In this document: positions 16,476 to 28,326 of the stretch, one piece after another | Layout: every line of letters starts with the position of its first letter | Position numbering within the stretch: position 1 is the first letter of the stretch | Assembly (NCBI GenBank): GCA_937888735.1 | Contig: CALASN010000070.1 | Coordinates: 1 to 35,642, forward strand | DNA: 35,642 bases | Direction of reading: 5' to 3' | Source: UBA5499 sp002426275 | Lineage (GTDB): Bacteria; Bacillota; DTU084 | The notes under the pieces: model-generated | Database searches by the model: none | What the model was told of the DNA's origin: nothing | The model's input: the letters and a program-made list of their open reading frames with translations, nothing else | Translations under genes and position numbers: made by a program

Positions 16476-17181
16476 CTTTTATCTCCTCTTCCCGTCAAAT
16501 AAGCATTGCCGTTTTCGATCCGCACGCTCTCCAGCTCAAGGGGCAGAGGCAGTTCAACTAGGGGAATGGTGAACTCCACCTCATCGCCGATGTTGTCCAG
16601 GAGAAAGCGCGGCAGCTTGAAGTCCGCCACGAAAAAGTCGGTGGGCTTAAAGCGCAGCTCTCCTTTGGAGGGTGAAAACTCTCCCGCGATGCTCAGTTTC
16701 ACTTTCTGCCCTAAAAGCCGAGTCTGTCCGTGCACAGTCGCCTTTCCCTCTCTCAGCTCCATGCGCACTGCTGTGAGCGGTTTGACTCTTTTTTGCAGGT
16801 AGCCTGTAAGCTCCCCCTCGCTGAGGATCGCCGTTGCCCTGGCCCGGCGGGAAGAGAGAATCTTTACTTTTCCCTGCCGCAGCCGCGCCAAGTCAAGCTG
16901 TAAAAGCTCAGCCTCGAAAAAAAAGGCGGAGATGGGGAAAGCGTCTTTGGTGCGTAGCCCTTTGGCCTCGATCTTCAAATCATGCAGCTGGCCGCGGGCC
17001 CAGCTGCCGAGGTTGCCGGCTCCCAGGTCTACCCGTACCAGCTGGGCGGAGCTGAAAGCGCCCTCCACAGAATTTGCGATCTGCCTTTCAGCCCAGGTTG
17101 CAAGCCAGCTGGGAAAATATCCCACGAAAAAAAGCAAGCAGACCGCCGCAGCTAAAAGCGACGCTCTCCTTGCCTTCCCGC

Positions 17182-17185
<4 letters not shown>
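16472..17185 (-). CDS. DUF2993 (LmeA-like) protein
   Basis: A 237-residue protein with an N-terminal membrane anchor or signal (ASLLAAAVCLLFFVGYFPSW) followed by a beta-rich domain of the DUF2993 family. The mycobacterial member LmeA binds phospholipid and affects lipoglycan assembly; whether that carries over here is not known. Typical is the alternation of LHDLKIEAKGL-like strands and the repeated LPLPLELESVRIENG end. It overlaps prfB and the DUF5693 gene by 4 bp each, so it is translationally coupled in the operon. Confidence 0.85.
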
Positions 17186-18283
<1,098 letters not shown>

Positions 18284-18296
18284 AAAACATCCTCCT

Positions 18297-20837
<2,541 letters not shown>

Positions 20838-20856
20838 GGTCCCACCTCCTGTTGCA

Positions 20857-20885
20857 ATTATATCACGTCTGCATGTGAGCTACAA
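20857..20885 (-). promoter_or_regulatory. Sigma-A promoter of the secA operon
   Basis: On the minus strand TTGTAG (20885-20880), 17 bases, and a perfect TATAAT (20862-20857). The transcript would begin only some 13-15 bases before the TTG start, so there is almost no leader beyond the ribosome binding site. Confidence 0.82.
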
Positions 20886-21412
20886 GCTTGACCTGGAAAG
20901 AGTTTTTAGCGCGATTTTAGCGGGTTTTACCCCAAATTACCGAAGTAACCCGAAGAGGTAGCGTGAAAACATCCGCCTTCCCCCACGCCACCGGAAAAGG
21001 GCAGACTCCCGCCAGTGATTTGGTTCATAAAAATTGACGAGGCGAAAAAATATCCCTTGGCGTTATCTATTTCATTATGGCTACGACAACAGCGCCTTTG
21101 CCCGTGCGCCTTTCTCTCAAAAGCGATTTCAGAAAGCGCCAAAAGCAAAGGAGCGGGAGATACTCGAAGGGAATATATAGATATCCCTCTAAGCATTCCC
21201 CCGCTTACAATGTCAGCAGAAAAAGCAGTCGCCGCGTCGACCTCTCCATTAATCAGCAAATAGAACTAGCTATTATGGCTACATGAGTAAAACCTGTCGG
21301 CTGCCGCTTCTGTGCGCGTCCGTCAGGACGCGGCCCAAGCGGCTTTGGCCGTGATAACCACCTGTTTTTCCCTAACAAAATTCTCATTTTCCACTCTTTC
21401 TGGCACGAAAGA
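20886..21412. other. Non-coding stretch between the secA promoter and the ABC operon
   Basis: No gene can be supported; short frames on both strands have no family resemblance or good ribosome binding site. Two structures stand out. One is a perfect 7-bp hairpin CGCGTCC-GTCA-GGACGCG at 21315-21332. The other is the longer imperfect hairpin at 21152-21205, listed separately. Confidence 0.5.
21152..21205 (-). ncRNA. Possible structured RNA: 54-nt imperfect hairpin
   Basis: The minus-strand reading AGCGGGGGA...TCTCCCGCT folds into a long stem. The outer 9 bp include one G-U pair, and an inner run (ATGCTTAGAGGGA against TCCCTTCGAGTAT) contains further G-U pairs and one mismatch. The G-U pairs become A-C mismatches if the plus strand is transcribed, so the minus strand is the likelier RNA. 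It lies after the terminator of the ABC operon. It may equally be a small inverted-repeat element. No promoter was identified. Confidence 0.3.
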
Positions 21413-21445
21413 AACCCGTCCTTCGCGCGATGCAAAAGACGGGTT
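21413..21445 (-). terminator. Terminator of the nitrogenase-like/ABC operon
   Basis: On the minus strand AACCCGTC (21445-21438) pairs perfectly with GACGGGTT (21420-21413), followed by TCTTTC. It lies about 95 bases past the substrate-binding protein stop codon. The loop is long (17 bases). Confidence 0.65.
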
Positions 21446-21539
21446 CTTCGCCGAGTCGAATCTGCGGATCCGCTGTCTGTTTTGTTGGATGGCCGCTCCG
21501 GTCCCGCTGTTTCCGATTTCCATGCGGTCCAAAAGCGTT

Positions 21540-22604
21540 TTACTGTTCTTCTACGCTTTTATCATAGAATTGATGAGTTACAATATCAGCCGGGGTAAGC
21601 TCTCCTTTCTTGAGGAACCCTTCTCTCACCAGATCGTCGATCCAAGGTTGGATCTCTTCATCGACAATTTTCGTATCGTTGGCGTAATAGTGCGTGGTGG
21701 CCGCATCCACGTTCAGGGCCCTGGCGGTAATCTCTGCGGCCCGCTTGCGGTTTTCGGGTTTATTGGCCCAAATTTGCGCTTTGGTGATGGCGCGAACAAA
21801 CGCCTGCACTCGGTCGGGATGCTCCGCGATAAATTTATCGGAAAAATAGTAAAGCGCTGTTCCGGTGGTGGCGCCCAGGCCCGCGTCGAAGGAATCTCCG
21901 ATCTGCCTCAGTCCGGAATCCGTCGCCAACTTGTAAAAAGGAGGATGCACCTGGGCAATGTCGATATCTCCCTGGGAAACCGCCTGCAGCGCCTGTTGAT
22001 TCGAGTCAAAGGTGACAAATTTAATGCGATCGCGGCCCAGTCCGAACTTATCAAAAATAGTGCTGACCACAAAGGTTGTGCAGCCGGGAATACGGCCGTT
22101 GATCAAGATCTTCTTCCCTTTTTTGTAATTTTTCAGATCTTCCCAGGACTTGATGGGGGAGTTCGGCGACACAAAATACTTCATGTGACGGTATTCTTTG
22201 TCCGCTTCGTCTAGGGGCTCCAGGTCATCGCGGCTGACGCCCTTCACCTTTGCCCCGCCTTTGACAAACAGCGCCAGCTCATTGGGATGCGCATCCCCGA
22301 TGTCGTTATTTCCGTTGATGATGGAGGTAAGCTGCTGATCATACCCCAGCGTTCCGGTGTACACCAGCTTCAGCCCTTCCTCCTCGAAAAATCCCAGCTC
22401 ATCGGCTACCACATAAGGGGTAATGCCGCAATCCGTCCGGGTATAGGTGCGGATTTCCGTCAGTTCCTTGCCGCTTTTCCCGGCGACCTTCTTTTCATCC
22501 TGCTGCCGCTTCCATCCGGAACGGATCCCCACGATAGCGACAATTGCCGCCAGAATAACGGCTGCGCCGCCAATCAAGATTTTTGTTCTTCTTTTCAATG
22601 CCAT
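21540..22604 (-). CDS. ABC transporter substrate-binding protein, SsuA/NMT1-like
   Basis: A 354-residue extracytoplasmic binding protein of the nitrate/sulfonate/taurine (SsuA/TauA) class. TPYVVADELGFFEEEGLKLVY, the SIINGNNDIGDAHPNELALF segment and FDSNQQALQAVSQGDIDIAQVHPP are typical two-lobe features. The N-terminus MALKRRTKILIGGAAVILAAIVAIVG is a hydrophobic signal or uncleaved anchor with no lipobox cysteine, unlike many Firmicutes binding proteins. GGGAGG precedes the ATG. It is the last gene of the operon. The ligand is unknown; the operon's Met/Cys leader suggests an organosulfur compound. Confidence 0.92.
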   Translation of the reverse strand: MALKRRTKILIGGAAVILAAIVAIVGIRSGWKRQQDEKKVAGKSGKELTEIRTYTRTDCGITPYVVADELGFFEEEGLKLVYTGTLGYDQQLTSIINGNNDIGDAHPNELALFVKGGAKVKGVSRDDLEPLDEADKEYRHMKYFVSPNSPIKSWEDLKNYKKGKKILINGRIPGCTTFVVSTIFDKFGLGRDRIKFVTFDSNQQALQAVSQGDIDIAQVHPPFYKLATDSGLRQIGDSFDAGLGATTGTALYYFSDKFIAEHPDRVQAFVRAITKAQIWANKPENRKRAAEITARALNVDAATTHYYANDTKIVDEEIQPWIDDLVREGFLKKGELTPADIVTHQFYDKSVEEQ

Positions 22605-22648
22605 GATTAAATTCCTCCCTTAAATTTTTTGTGCTCCTCGTCTGAGCG

Positions 22649-23434
22649 TTAGAAGACAGAGGGCTTCCAAACGGAAAACCGTTTTTCCACTTTTGTAAAC
22701 GCCAGGTTAATCGCAATTGCCAGCAAAGTGATATACAAGATAATCCCGTACATCATGGGAACATTGTACGATAGGCTGGCGTTTAAGTACATCCAACCCA
22801 AGCCTGTGTTCGCTCCGACCATTTCCGAAGCGATGATCATAAAGAACGCCAGCTGCGCGCTTGTTTTCAAGCCTGTAAAAAGATACGGCAAAGCCAAGGG
22901 GACGATCACCTTCAGCAGCAAGTTCCATTTGCGGGCGCCCATGGCGCGGGCAGATTTCATAATGGAGCGATCCAGATTCCGCGCGCCCTCCATGGTGGAA
23001 AAAAGCAACGGCCATTGGGCAACCCAAAGCACAATCATGACCTTTTCCAGCCGTCCGATGCCAAACAGAATCATGAACACAGGGAACAGCGCAAACGGGT
23101 TCAGCTTCTCACAGATCCGCAGAAAGGGAAGCAGGATACGCTCCAGCTTATGATAATTCAGGCCGAGCAAAAATCCCGCGGGAATGCTGATCAAAAGGCA
23201 CAGCAGAAACCCGAGCCCGATATTGGTCAGGCTGTACCAGGTCATGCTGAAAAGCGTGCCCGAACGCAGAGAATCAATGACCGCCCGCACGATCACGGTT
23301 GGCGGCGGCACAGCCGCCTTGGGAACCCTTTCTGTGACAGAAACAAACTGCCACAGGGCGAAGAATGAAATCAGCGCCAGAGAACGATAAAATAAGTGTC
23401 CGATTTTTTTCCAAACGGTTTTTATGCGGTTCAC
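22649..23434 (-). CDS. ABC transporter permease, SsuC/TauC-like (second permease)
   Basis: A 261-residue inner-membrane permease with about six hydrophobic helices and the ATPase-coupling EAA loop SARAMGARKWNLLLKVIVPLALP. It belongs to the nitrate/sulfonate/taurine importer class. The GTG at 23434 is directly preceded by a run of G residues, so the exact start is slightly uncertain. It lies 33 bp after the first permease gene and differs from it clearly in sequence, so the channel is probably a heterodimer, whereas SsuC/TauC importers usually have a single permease gene. Confidence 0.92.
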   Translation of the reverse strand: MNRIKTVWKKIGHLFYRSLALISFFALWQFVSVTERVPKAAVPPPTVIVRAVIDSLRSGTLFSMTWYSLTNIGLGFLLCLLISIPAGFLLGLNYHKLERILLPFLRICEKLNPFALFPVFMILFGIGRLEKVMIVLWVAQWPLLFSTMEGARNLDRSIMKSARAMGARKWNLLLKVIVPLALPYLFTGLKTSAQLAFFMIIASEMVGANTGLGWMYLNASLSYNVPMMYGIILYITLLAIAINLAFTKVEKRFSVWKPSVF

Positions 23435-23467
23435 CCCCCCAACATCCAGCCTGATGGTAAAAAAATT

Positions 23468-24244
23468 TTAGATTTCTTCCACATCCTTCCAAATAACGAT
23501 TCTGTTTTCCAACAGTTCGAAGAGATAGTTGATCAAAAGTCCAACCACCGCCACAACCATAGTGATCAGATAAATCCGCGGCACAACGGCCATACGCTTC
23601 GCCATATTGATCTGCCAGCCCATTCCTGAGCTGGCTCCCATGGTTTCGGCGCCGATGAGCATCATGAAACATAAGGTCAGGCCTGACCGCATTCCAGTCA
23701 AGATGCTGGGCAGGGAGCTGGGCAGGATCACGTAGAAAAAGATAGAGAGCTTGTCTGCGCCCATGGAACGGGCGCTTTTAACCAGCTGAGAGTCCACCTG
23801 GGTTGCTCCCGTGACAGTGTAAAAGAGGATCGGCCAGACGGCGGACCAGAAGATCACGATGTGCACGCTGAGCTCGCCGGTGCCAAAAATGACCACAAAT
23901 ACCGGAAACAAAATGAAAGGCGGAATCTGCGCCAGAAATGTCGTCAGCGGGCTCAGAAGATCGGCCAGACGGCGAAAAGCCCCGGCCAAGACGAACCCTA
24001 GGGGAAGCGCGACCGCAGTGGCCAGCAGAAAGCCAACGGCCACGCGACGCAGGCTAACCAAGATGTTAACAAGAATATTAGCGTAGCCCACTTTTCCGGC
24101 TTCGCTCAAAACCTGTGACAGCGGCGGGAAAAAGTGGGTGTTCACCAGCCCCAGGCTGGGAATGATCTGCCAAGCCGCGAAAAAAAGCAGAATCAGGTAA
24201 AAAGCGGAAAGCTTTTCGCTGATGTAAAGCCATATTCTTTTCAT
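23468..24244 (-). CDS. ABC transporter permease, SsuC/TauC-like (first permease)
   Basis: A 258-residue permease with the EAA loop SARSMGADKLSIFFYVILPSSLP and helices typical of the sulfonate/taurine importer family. The ATG at 24244 was chosen over an earlier in-frame start because AAGGAGGG lies 8 bases upstream and the residues before it are not membrane-like. It follows the NifK-like gene by 17 bp, which places the importer and the reductase-like proteins in one transcript. It would pair with the 22649-23434 product. Confidence 0.92.
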   Translation of the reverse strand: MKRIWLYISEKLSAFYLILLFFAAWQIIPSLGLVNTHFFPPLSQVLSEAGKVGYANILVNILVSLRRVAVGFLLATAVALPLGFVLAGAFRRLADLLSPLTTFLAQIPPFILFPVFVVIFGTGELSVHIVIFWSAVWPILFYTVTGATQVDSQLVKSARSMGADKLSIFFYVILPSSLPSILTGMRSGLTLCFMMLIGAETMGASSGMGWQINMAKRMAVVPRIYLITMVVAVVGLLINYLFELLENRIVIWKDVEEI

Positions 24245-24261
24245 AGCGGCAGCCCTCCTTC

Positions 24262-25575
24262 TTAGCGATAAGTGCTCAAGACTTGCCCGTAAATATCCTC
24301 GATGGCCCGAATGCCGCCCGTATATCCCAGATACGAGCAACCCAAGATCAGGCGGTAGGTAACCGGGACGCTCACGATCAAAAGATCCGCTCCCAGCCGC
24401 TTGGCAAGCTCCCGCTCCCAAGCGCTGCCCAGGATCAACGCCCGGTTTGGCTGTTCCTCCGCCAAAAGCTGCTCATGGGCAAGTCCGGCGTCCACTGAAA
24501 AGCTCACCTCAACAGATCGCCGGTCAGAGATTCGCCTAAATCCGCTGCGAATTTCCTCCTGAAACTCTGCAGGCGTATCATCCAGCACAAACTGTTTGGC
24601 GGGGATAATTCCCACTTCATTGAATAAAAAACGGGAAAAGCCCAGCGCGTAAGACGCGTCCAAAAGCGAATAGCTGCGCCTGGGCAGCCCGTAACGGAAT
24701 TCAAGCAGAAAATCCATGGTGGTGTCCAAATAACCGTAATACTTTTTTTCTTCCCTTTGAATAAACCGCTCCGCCTCTTGGCTGCCGCACCCTGCGTACT
24801 CAGTTACCTGGCGGAGGAAAAGCGACGTGTCGTGAGCCCCGATGGGGAAGTACGGAAAGTGAAAGTACGGGGTCCCGTACAGCTCTTTCAAGTGCTCGGC
24901 GATGCCGACGCCCACCCAGGCGCCCACCACCAAGTTGAACTGAGCGTTGGGGATGGTTTGCCACTCTGCCACCCCCTCTGAACCGTTGCCAAACAGGATG
25001 TTCACCTTCAGCCCGATCCCCTGGAGAATCCTTTTCAGCTCTTCCAGGTTCCCGTTCCAAAAAGGATCCTGATAAGGGATGCTGGCGAAAACATTGACCA
25101 GCCCCCGGCTCACCCCGTCCTGTCTGCGGTGGTCCACATACTGGTCGACGATCTGGTTGACCACCACCTCGTGGCTCCTGTAATTATTACTTTTGAAGCC
25201 GCCGGTTTCCGCATACACAATCGGATGTCCTGTCTTTTGGTATTCTGAAACCACACTGGCGATGTCGTCACCCACAATATCCGAGGTACAGCCGCTGAGC
25301 ACCACATAAAGATCAGCGTCCAGGACCTGGAAGGCCCCCTGGATCACGCTCCTAAGCTTGTTTTCACCGCCGTAGATCACCTCCATTTCAGAGACATTGG
25401 TACAGGGAATGGTATTTCCTCCCGCATAACCCTCGCCCTGCCCGATAAGCCCTTCGATTTTCGTGCCGCAGCCGGGACCGGAATGTGAGATGGGCACTGC
25501 TTTGGGAATAGCCACAACCGATTGCTGGGCGCCCAGGGCGCAGGTATATCTGGGAAATTCAATAAAGGTCGACAT
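24262..25575 (-). CDS. Nitrogenase component 1-like protein, beta (NifK-like)
   Basis: A 437-residue member of the nitrogenase component 1 superfamily. P-cluster-type cysteines are all kept: C12 (YTCALGAQQ, matching NifK C70), C36 (HSGPGC, C95) and C96 (LSGCTSDIVGDD, C153). NTIPCTNVSEMEVIYGGENKL matches the region before the conserved FGG. The protein is much shorter than classical NifK, lacking its N-terminal extension. The ATG at 25575 overlaps the NifD-like stop by one base (TGATG), implying a stoichiometric complex. By analogy the pair would bind an Fe-S P-cluster and an active-site cofactor, and reduce a substrate with electrons from a NifH-like protein. It is not a nifK in the strict sense. 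Confidence 0.9.
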   Translation of the reverse strand: MSTFIEFPRYTCALGAQQSVVAIPKAVPISHSGPGCGTKIEGLIGQGEGYAGGNTIPCTNVSEMEVIYGGENKLRSVIQGAFQVLDADLYVVLSGCTSDIVGDDIASVVSEYQKTGHPIVYAETGGFKSNNYRSHEVVVNQIVDQYVDHRRQDGVSRGLVNVFASIPYQDPFWNGNLEELKRILQGIGLKVNILFGNGSEGVAEWQTIPNAQFNLVVGAWVGVGIAEHLKELYGTPYFHFPYFPIGAHDTSLFLRQVTEYAGCGSQEAERFIQREEKKYYGYLDTTMDFLLEFRYGLPRRSYSLLDASYALGFSRFLFNEVGIIPAKQFVLDDTPAEFQEEIRSGFRRISDRRSVEVSFSVDAGLAHEQLLAEEQPNRALILGSAWERELAKRLGADLLIVSVPVTYRLILGCSYLGYTGGIRAIEDIYGQVLSTYR

Positions 25576-27041
25576 CAAAAATCCCCTCCCAAGAAATGGA
25601 ACGGATCCTGTCGCATCCACCATTCGGTGTACGGCGAAACGCTGTGGGCAGCGAAGTTTTTAATGTATTCCGGGTTGCTTATGGTATCGTCGATCCGTTC
25701 GCCGTAATTTAAAATTCCCTGATATCCGAAGCCAAACTGCTCGTCGTCCACCAGAAAAGAGGGGATCCCCAGCTTCCCGCCCCAATGGGCCATCCCCGAG
25801 TGACGGGCCACCAGAATATCGGGCCGATAACGGTTCAGCAGGTTGACGATTTCATAAGACTGCTTGTTGCAGACGCTGTAGTTTTCGATCTCGCCATACA
25901 GCCGCACATCTTGCTCCAGCGCGTCCGAGTCCGGGTCCTGATTGTCGAAAAGCGGATCGTGATGGAAAATCGCCGCTCCCAAGACGTTGAAGCCCAACTC
26001 CCGCAGCAGCGCGATGATGGCGTGCCCATGGGCCGCGCCTGCCGTCAGGTAAGCGGTTTTCCCTTGAAATTTCTTCCTGTATTCCAAAAGCTTGGGCATA
26101 ATCCGCCGGCGCCCTTCGACGATGATTTCTTCCACTTCCCGCTCCCGGTCCAGAACCCTTCCCAGCTCCCGCAGCCATTGATCGGTGCCAGCCAAGCCGT
26201 AAGCGGGAGGCGATTTGATTTCCGGCACGTTATAGATCTGCTCCAGCGCGGCCCCAAAATAGCTGCCCAGGGTGTGACAAATCTGAATGGTGGCGCTGGC
26301 TTCAGAGACATAGCGCAGATCATCCACCGAAGAGAACGGAACTATATAATTCGGCTCGTAACCAAGCCGGTGCAGCAGGGCGTCAAACACATGTGAGCCG
26401 AAAAAGTTGACGATATTCACCTTATTCGTTTTCCGGCGCGGCGGTTGCACCAGCCCCCGGACCACGGAATGGAACGCCGCGTCAAAGCCGCTGGTCCAGA
26501 TTTTAGAGCGAAAGCCCTCGCAGATACAGGGAATCACCGGGATCCCCAGCTCCTCTGTCAGGTCGTTGGCGCTGCTTTCGATATCTTCGCCGATGATGCC
26601 GGAAGCGCAGGATGTCAGCACGAAGATCGCCTTGGGCTTTACGCGCCTGTACACGTTACGCACCGTTTCCTCCAATTTCTGCACCGCTCCAAACACGGTG
26701 TCCTCTTCCTGAAGATTGGTGCTGAAATACCGCCCCACCAAAGACGGCATCTTCCGCTCTGACTGTCCTGTCCGATAAGTAAAATGATACCTGGGAAAAT
26801 CCCCGGCACACCCCACGGGAGCATGACTGACGATCGCCGCGTCTACGATCATAGAGAGCTGACAAAGCGCCGTGCTAGCGTTACACGTTATGCCCTGGCT
26901 AAAGCTGCGCCCTCTGTCGCAGAGGCGCCCGCTGCGGGAACATCGTACCAGATCAGATGCGGATCCGTTATAACCGACGATGGAATGCAACCTGACTTCA
27001 CGCACCTGTACTGCCGCTTGTTTCAAATCGATTGTTGACAC
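25575..27041 (-). CDS. Nitrogenase component 1-like protein, alpha (NifD-like)
   Basis: A 488-residue catalytic-subunit-like protein. Compared by eye with Azotobacter NifD, C53 matches C62, C78 (HAPVGC) matches C88, C145 (LTSC) matches C154, and C255 (QICHTLGSY) matches the cofactor ligand C275. The second cofactor ligand H442 appears replaced by Phe (FGFGYQG, F438). Gln191 and His195 of NifD, needed for N2 reduction, appear as W182 and F186 after the conserved CEGFR. So a cofactor may bind, but N2 is an unlikely substrate. The GTG has GGAGGAGG upstream. Location between importer ATPase and NifK-like gene suggests reduction of an imported compound. Relatives include the methylthio-alkane reductases, chlorophyllide/protochlorophyllide reductases and CfbD-type proteins. 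Confidence 0.9.
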   Translation of the reverse strand: MSTIDLKQAAVQVREVRLHSIVGYNGSASDLVRCSRSGRLCDRGRSFSQGITCNASTALCQLSMIVDAAIVSHAPVGCAGDFPRYHFTYRTGQSERKMPSLVGRYFSTNLQEEDTVFGAVQKLEETVRNVYRRVKPKAIFVLTSCASGIIGEDIESSANDLTEELGIPVIPCICEGFRSKIWTSGFDAAFHSVVRGLVQPPRRKTNKVNIVNFFGSHVFDALLHRLGYEPNYIVPFSSVDDLRYVSEASATIQICHTLGSYFGAALEQIYNVPEIKSPPAYGLAGTDQWLRELGRVLDREREVEEIIVEGRRRIMPKLLEYRKKFQGKTAYLTAGAAHGHAIIALLRELGFNVLGAAIFHHDPLFDNQDPDSDALEQDVRLYGEIENYSVCNKQSYEIVNLLNRYRPDILVARHSGMAHWGGKLGIPSFLVDDEQFGFGYQGILNYGERIDDTISNPEYIKNFAAHSVSPYTEWWMRQDPFHFLGGDF

Positions 27042-27214
27042 TCTTCCTCCTCCTTGTCAGTAAACCTGTGGTTCCTCAAACCGACAACTTCTCTTTCCGT
27101 TTTTGCTTGGCAGTTTTTTCGTTTAAGCCGCTAAGCCCCCAAAAAAATTTTTAAAATAAATTCCGCGTTTCAGCTCCCTTAATTCCCTTCGCAGGGTTCT
27201 TCAATTCCGAAAGC

Positions 27215-28069
27215 CTAAATAACCGCCCGTTCCGAGCTTCGGAAAAACCCTTGCCCGGCCGCCCCCGCGGCTTCTTTCCATGCGGCCTGCCGCTGCCCGT
27301 TCTGCAGCAGCTTCCTGATCCTGTTTCTGTACTGGGAAAATTCCTCCGTGCCTCTGACGCTGTTTCTGGGACGTGGCAATGAGATGTCTACGATCTCTCT
27401 CACGGTACCGGGATTACTGGACATCACAGCCACCCGGTCGGAAAGGAAAATCGCCTCGTCGATGCTGTGGGTGACAAAAACCACCGTCTTGCTGGTAGTT
27501 ACCCAGATTTGCAGCAACTCCTCCTGCAGCGTTTCCCTGGTCTGGGCATCCACCGCCGCAAAGGGCTCGTCCATGAGCAGCACCTCCGGATCATAGGCTA
27601 GAGCCCGGGCAATCGCCACCCGCTGCTTCATCCCGCCTGAAAGCTCATGGGGATAATGGTTCTCAAAATTCCGCAGTCCCACCAGATTAATATAACGGCT
27701 GCTGATTTCCTGCCGCTCCTTTTTTCCGATCTCTTTCATTTCCAACCCGAACTCCACATTACGCCTGACGGTCCGCCAAGGGAACAGCGCATACCCCTGC
27801 AGGACAATGCCCACCTCTTGATTCGGGCCGATGATCTTCTCTCCGTCAATGAAAATCTCGCCTTCCGTAGGACGCTCAAGCCCGGCCAGCAGATCTAACA
27901 GCGTAGATTTACCGCAGCCGCTTGGACCAACAATACTTAAAAATTCCCCTTCTCTTACAGAGAGATTAATGCCTTGGATTGCGGTAAAAGTTCTGCCGGA
28001 TTTCGCCTTTTTCCCTTTGCCGTCAAATTGCTTCCCGAGATTTTGGATCCGAATCTTTTCTTCTTTCAA
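27215..28069 (-). CDS. ABC transporter ATP-binding protein, SsuB/TauB-like
   Basis: A 284-residue importer ATPase of the nitrate/sulfonate/taurine class. Walker A is GPSGCGKSTLL, the Q-loop is VLQGYALFPW, the signature is LSGGMKQRVAIARAL, Walker B is VLLMDEPFAAVD, and the switch histidine is in VFVTHSIDEA. The TTG at 28069 is preferred: GGGGTG lies upstream, and the longer frame would run into the attenuator terminator. It is the first structural gene of the operon, just after the Met/Cys leader. A 173-bp gap without recognisable elements separates it from the NifD-like gene. Confidence 0.93.
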   Translation of the reverse strand: MKEEKIRIQNLGKQFDGKGKKAKSGRTFTAIQGINLSVREGEFLSIVGPSGCGKSTLLDLLAGLERPTEGEIFIDGEKIIGPNQEVGIVLQGYALFPWRTVRRNVEFGLEMKEIGKKERQEISSRYINLVGLRNFENHYPHELSGGMKQRVAIARALAYDPEVLLMDEPFAAVDAQTRETLQEELLQIWVTTSKTVVFVTHSIDEAIFLSDRVAVMSSNPGTVREIVDISLPRPRNSVRGTEEFSQYRNRIRKLLQNGQRQAAWKEAAGAAGQGFFRSSERAVI

Positions 28070-28103
28070 GAAACCACACCCCCTATTTTTATTGCTGAGC
28101 AGA

Positions 28104-28138
28104 ATATAAAAAAACACAGTCCGGAAATTCGCGGACTG
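28104..28138 (-). terminator. Attenuator terminator upstream of the ABC/nitrogenase-like operon
   Basis: On the minus strand CAGTCCG (28138-28132) pairs perfectly with CGGACTG (28123-28117) across an 8-base loop, followed by TGTTTTTTT. It lies between the leader ORF and the first structural gene, where an intrinsic terminator makes sense only as a conditional one. Confidence 0.85.
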
Positions 28139-28171
28139 CGTTGGGCACAGACTTAAATTTCGCTTTGGACT
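28118..28171 (-). promoter_or_regulatory. Antiterminator region of the Met/Cys attenuator
   Basis: The 5' strand AGTCC-AAAGC-GAAATT (28171-28156) can pair with AATTTC-C-GGACT (28129-28118), giving helices of 5 and 6 bp around an internal loop. This would disrupt the terminator stem. The 5' strand begins at the leader stop codon, so a ribosome finishing the leader would cover it and let the terminator form. A ribosome stalled at the Met/Cys codons would leave it free. A further pairing, GGTATTAA (28259-28252) with TTAATACC (28187-28180), links the two ends of the leader ORF. Confidence 0.7.
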
Positions 28172-28280
28172 AAGGTATCGGTATTAAGAAATGAGCGCAT
28201 GAAAACATGCACATCATGCACATGGCAGATGCGTTGCACATCATCATCTGATTAATACCAAAAGTGTCCAGAGCTTTCAT
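28170..28280 (-). CDS. Met/Cys-rich leader peptide (attenuation), 36 residues
   Basis: This short ORF starts at ATG 28280, after AGGGAGAGG at normal spacing, and ends with TAG. Residues 11-28 read QMMMCNASAMCMMCMFSC: seven Met and four Cys codons within 18 codons. It has no homologue I recognise. Such codon clustering, between a promoter and a terminator/antiterminator, is the hallmark of a leader peptide for ribosome-mediated attenuation, here sensing Met (and perhaps Cys) supply. A free metal-binding peptide or a peptide precursor is an alternative, but no processing enzyme is nearby. Confidence 0.8.
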   Translation of the reverse strand: MKALDTFGINQMMMCNASAMCMMCMFSCAHFLIPIP

Positions 28281-28326
28281 CTCGGTTCCTCTCCCTTAAT
28301 TCATATCATCCATATCAATTTAGTAT

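Noticed and set aside
21312..22214. 300-codon plus-strand frame
   Set aside because: Lies mostly antisense to the clear SsuA-like binding protein and runs through the operon terminator; no family features.
24262..27041. Calling the pair true nifD/nifK
   Set aside because: Short lengths, loss of the cofactor His and of the Gln/His needed for N2 reduction, and the absence of nifH/E/N/B genes argue against classical nitrogenase.
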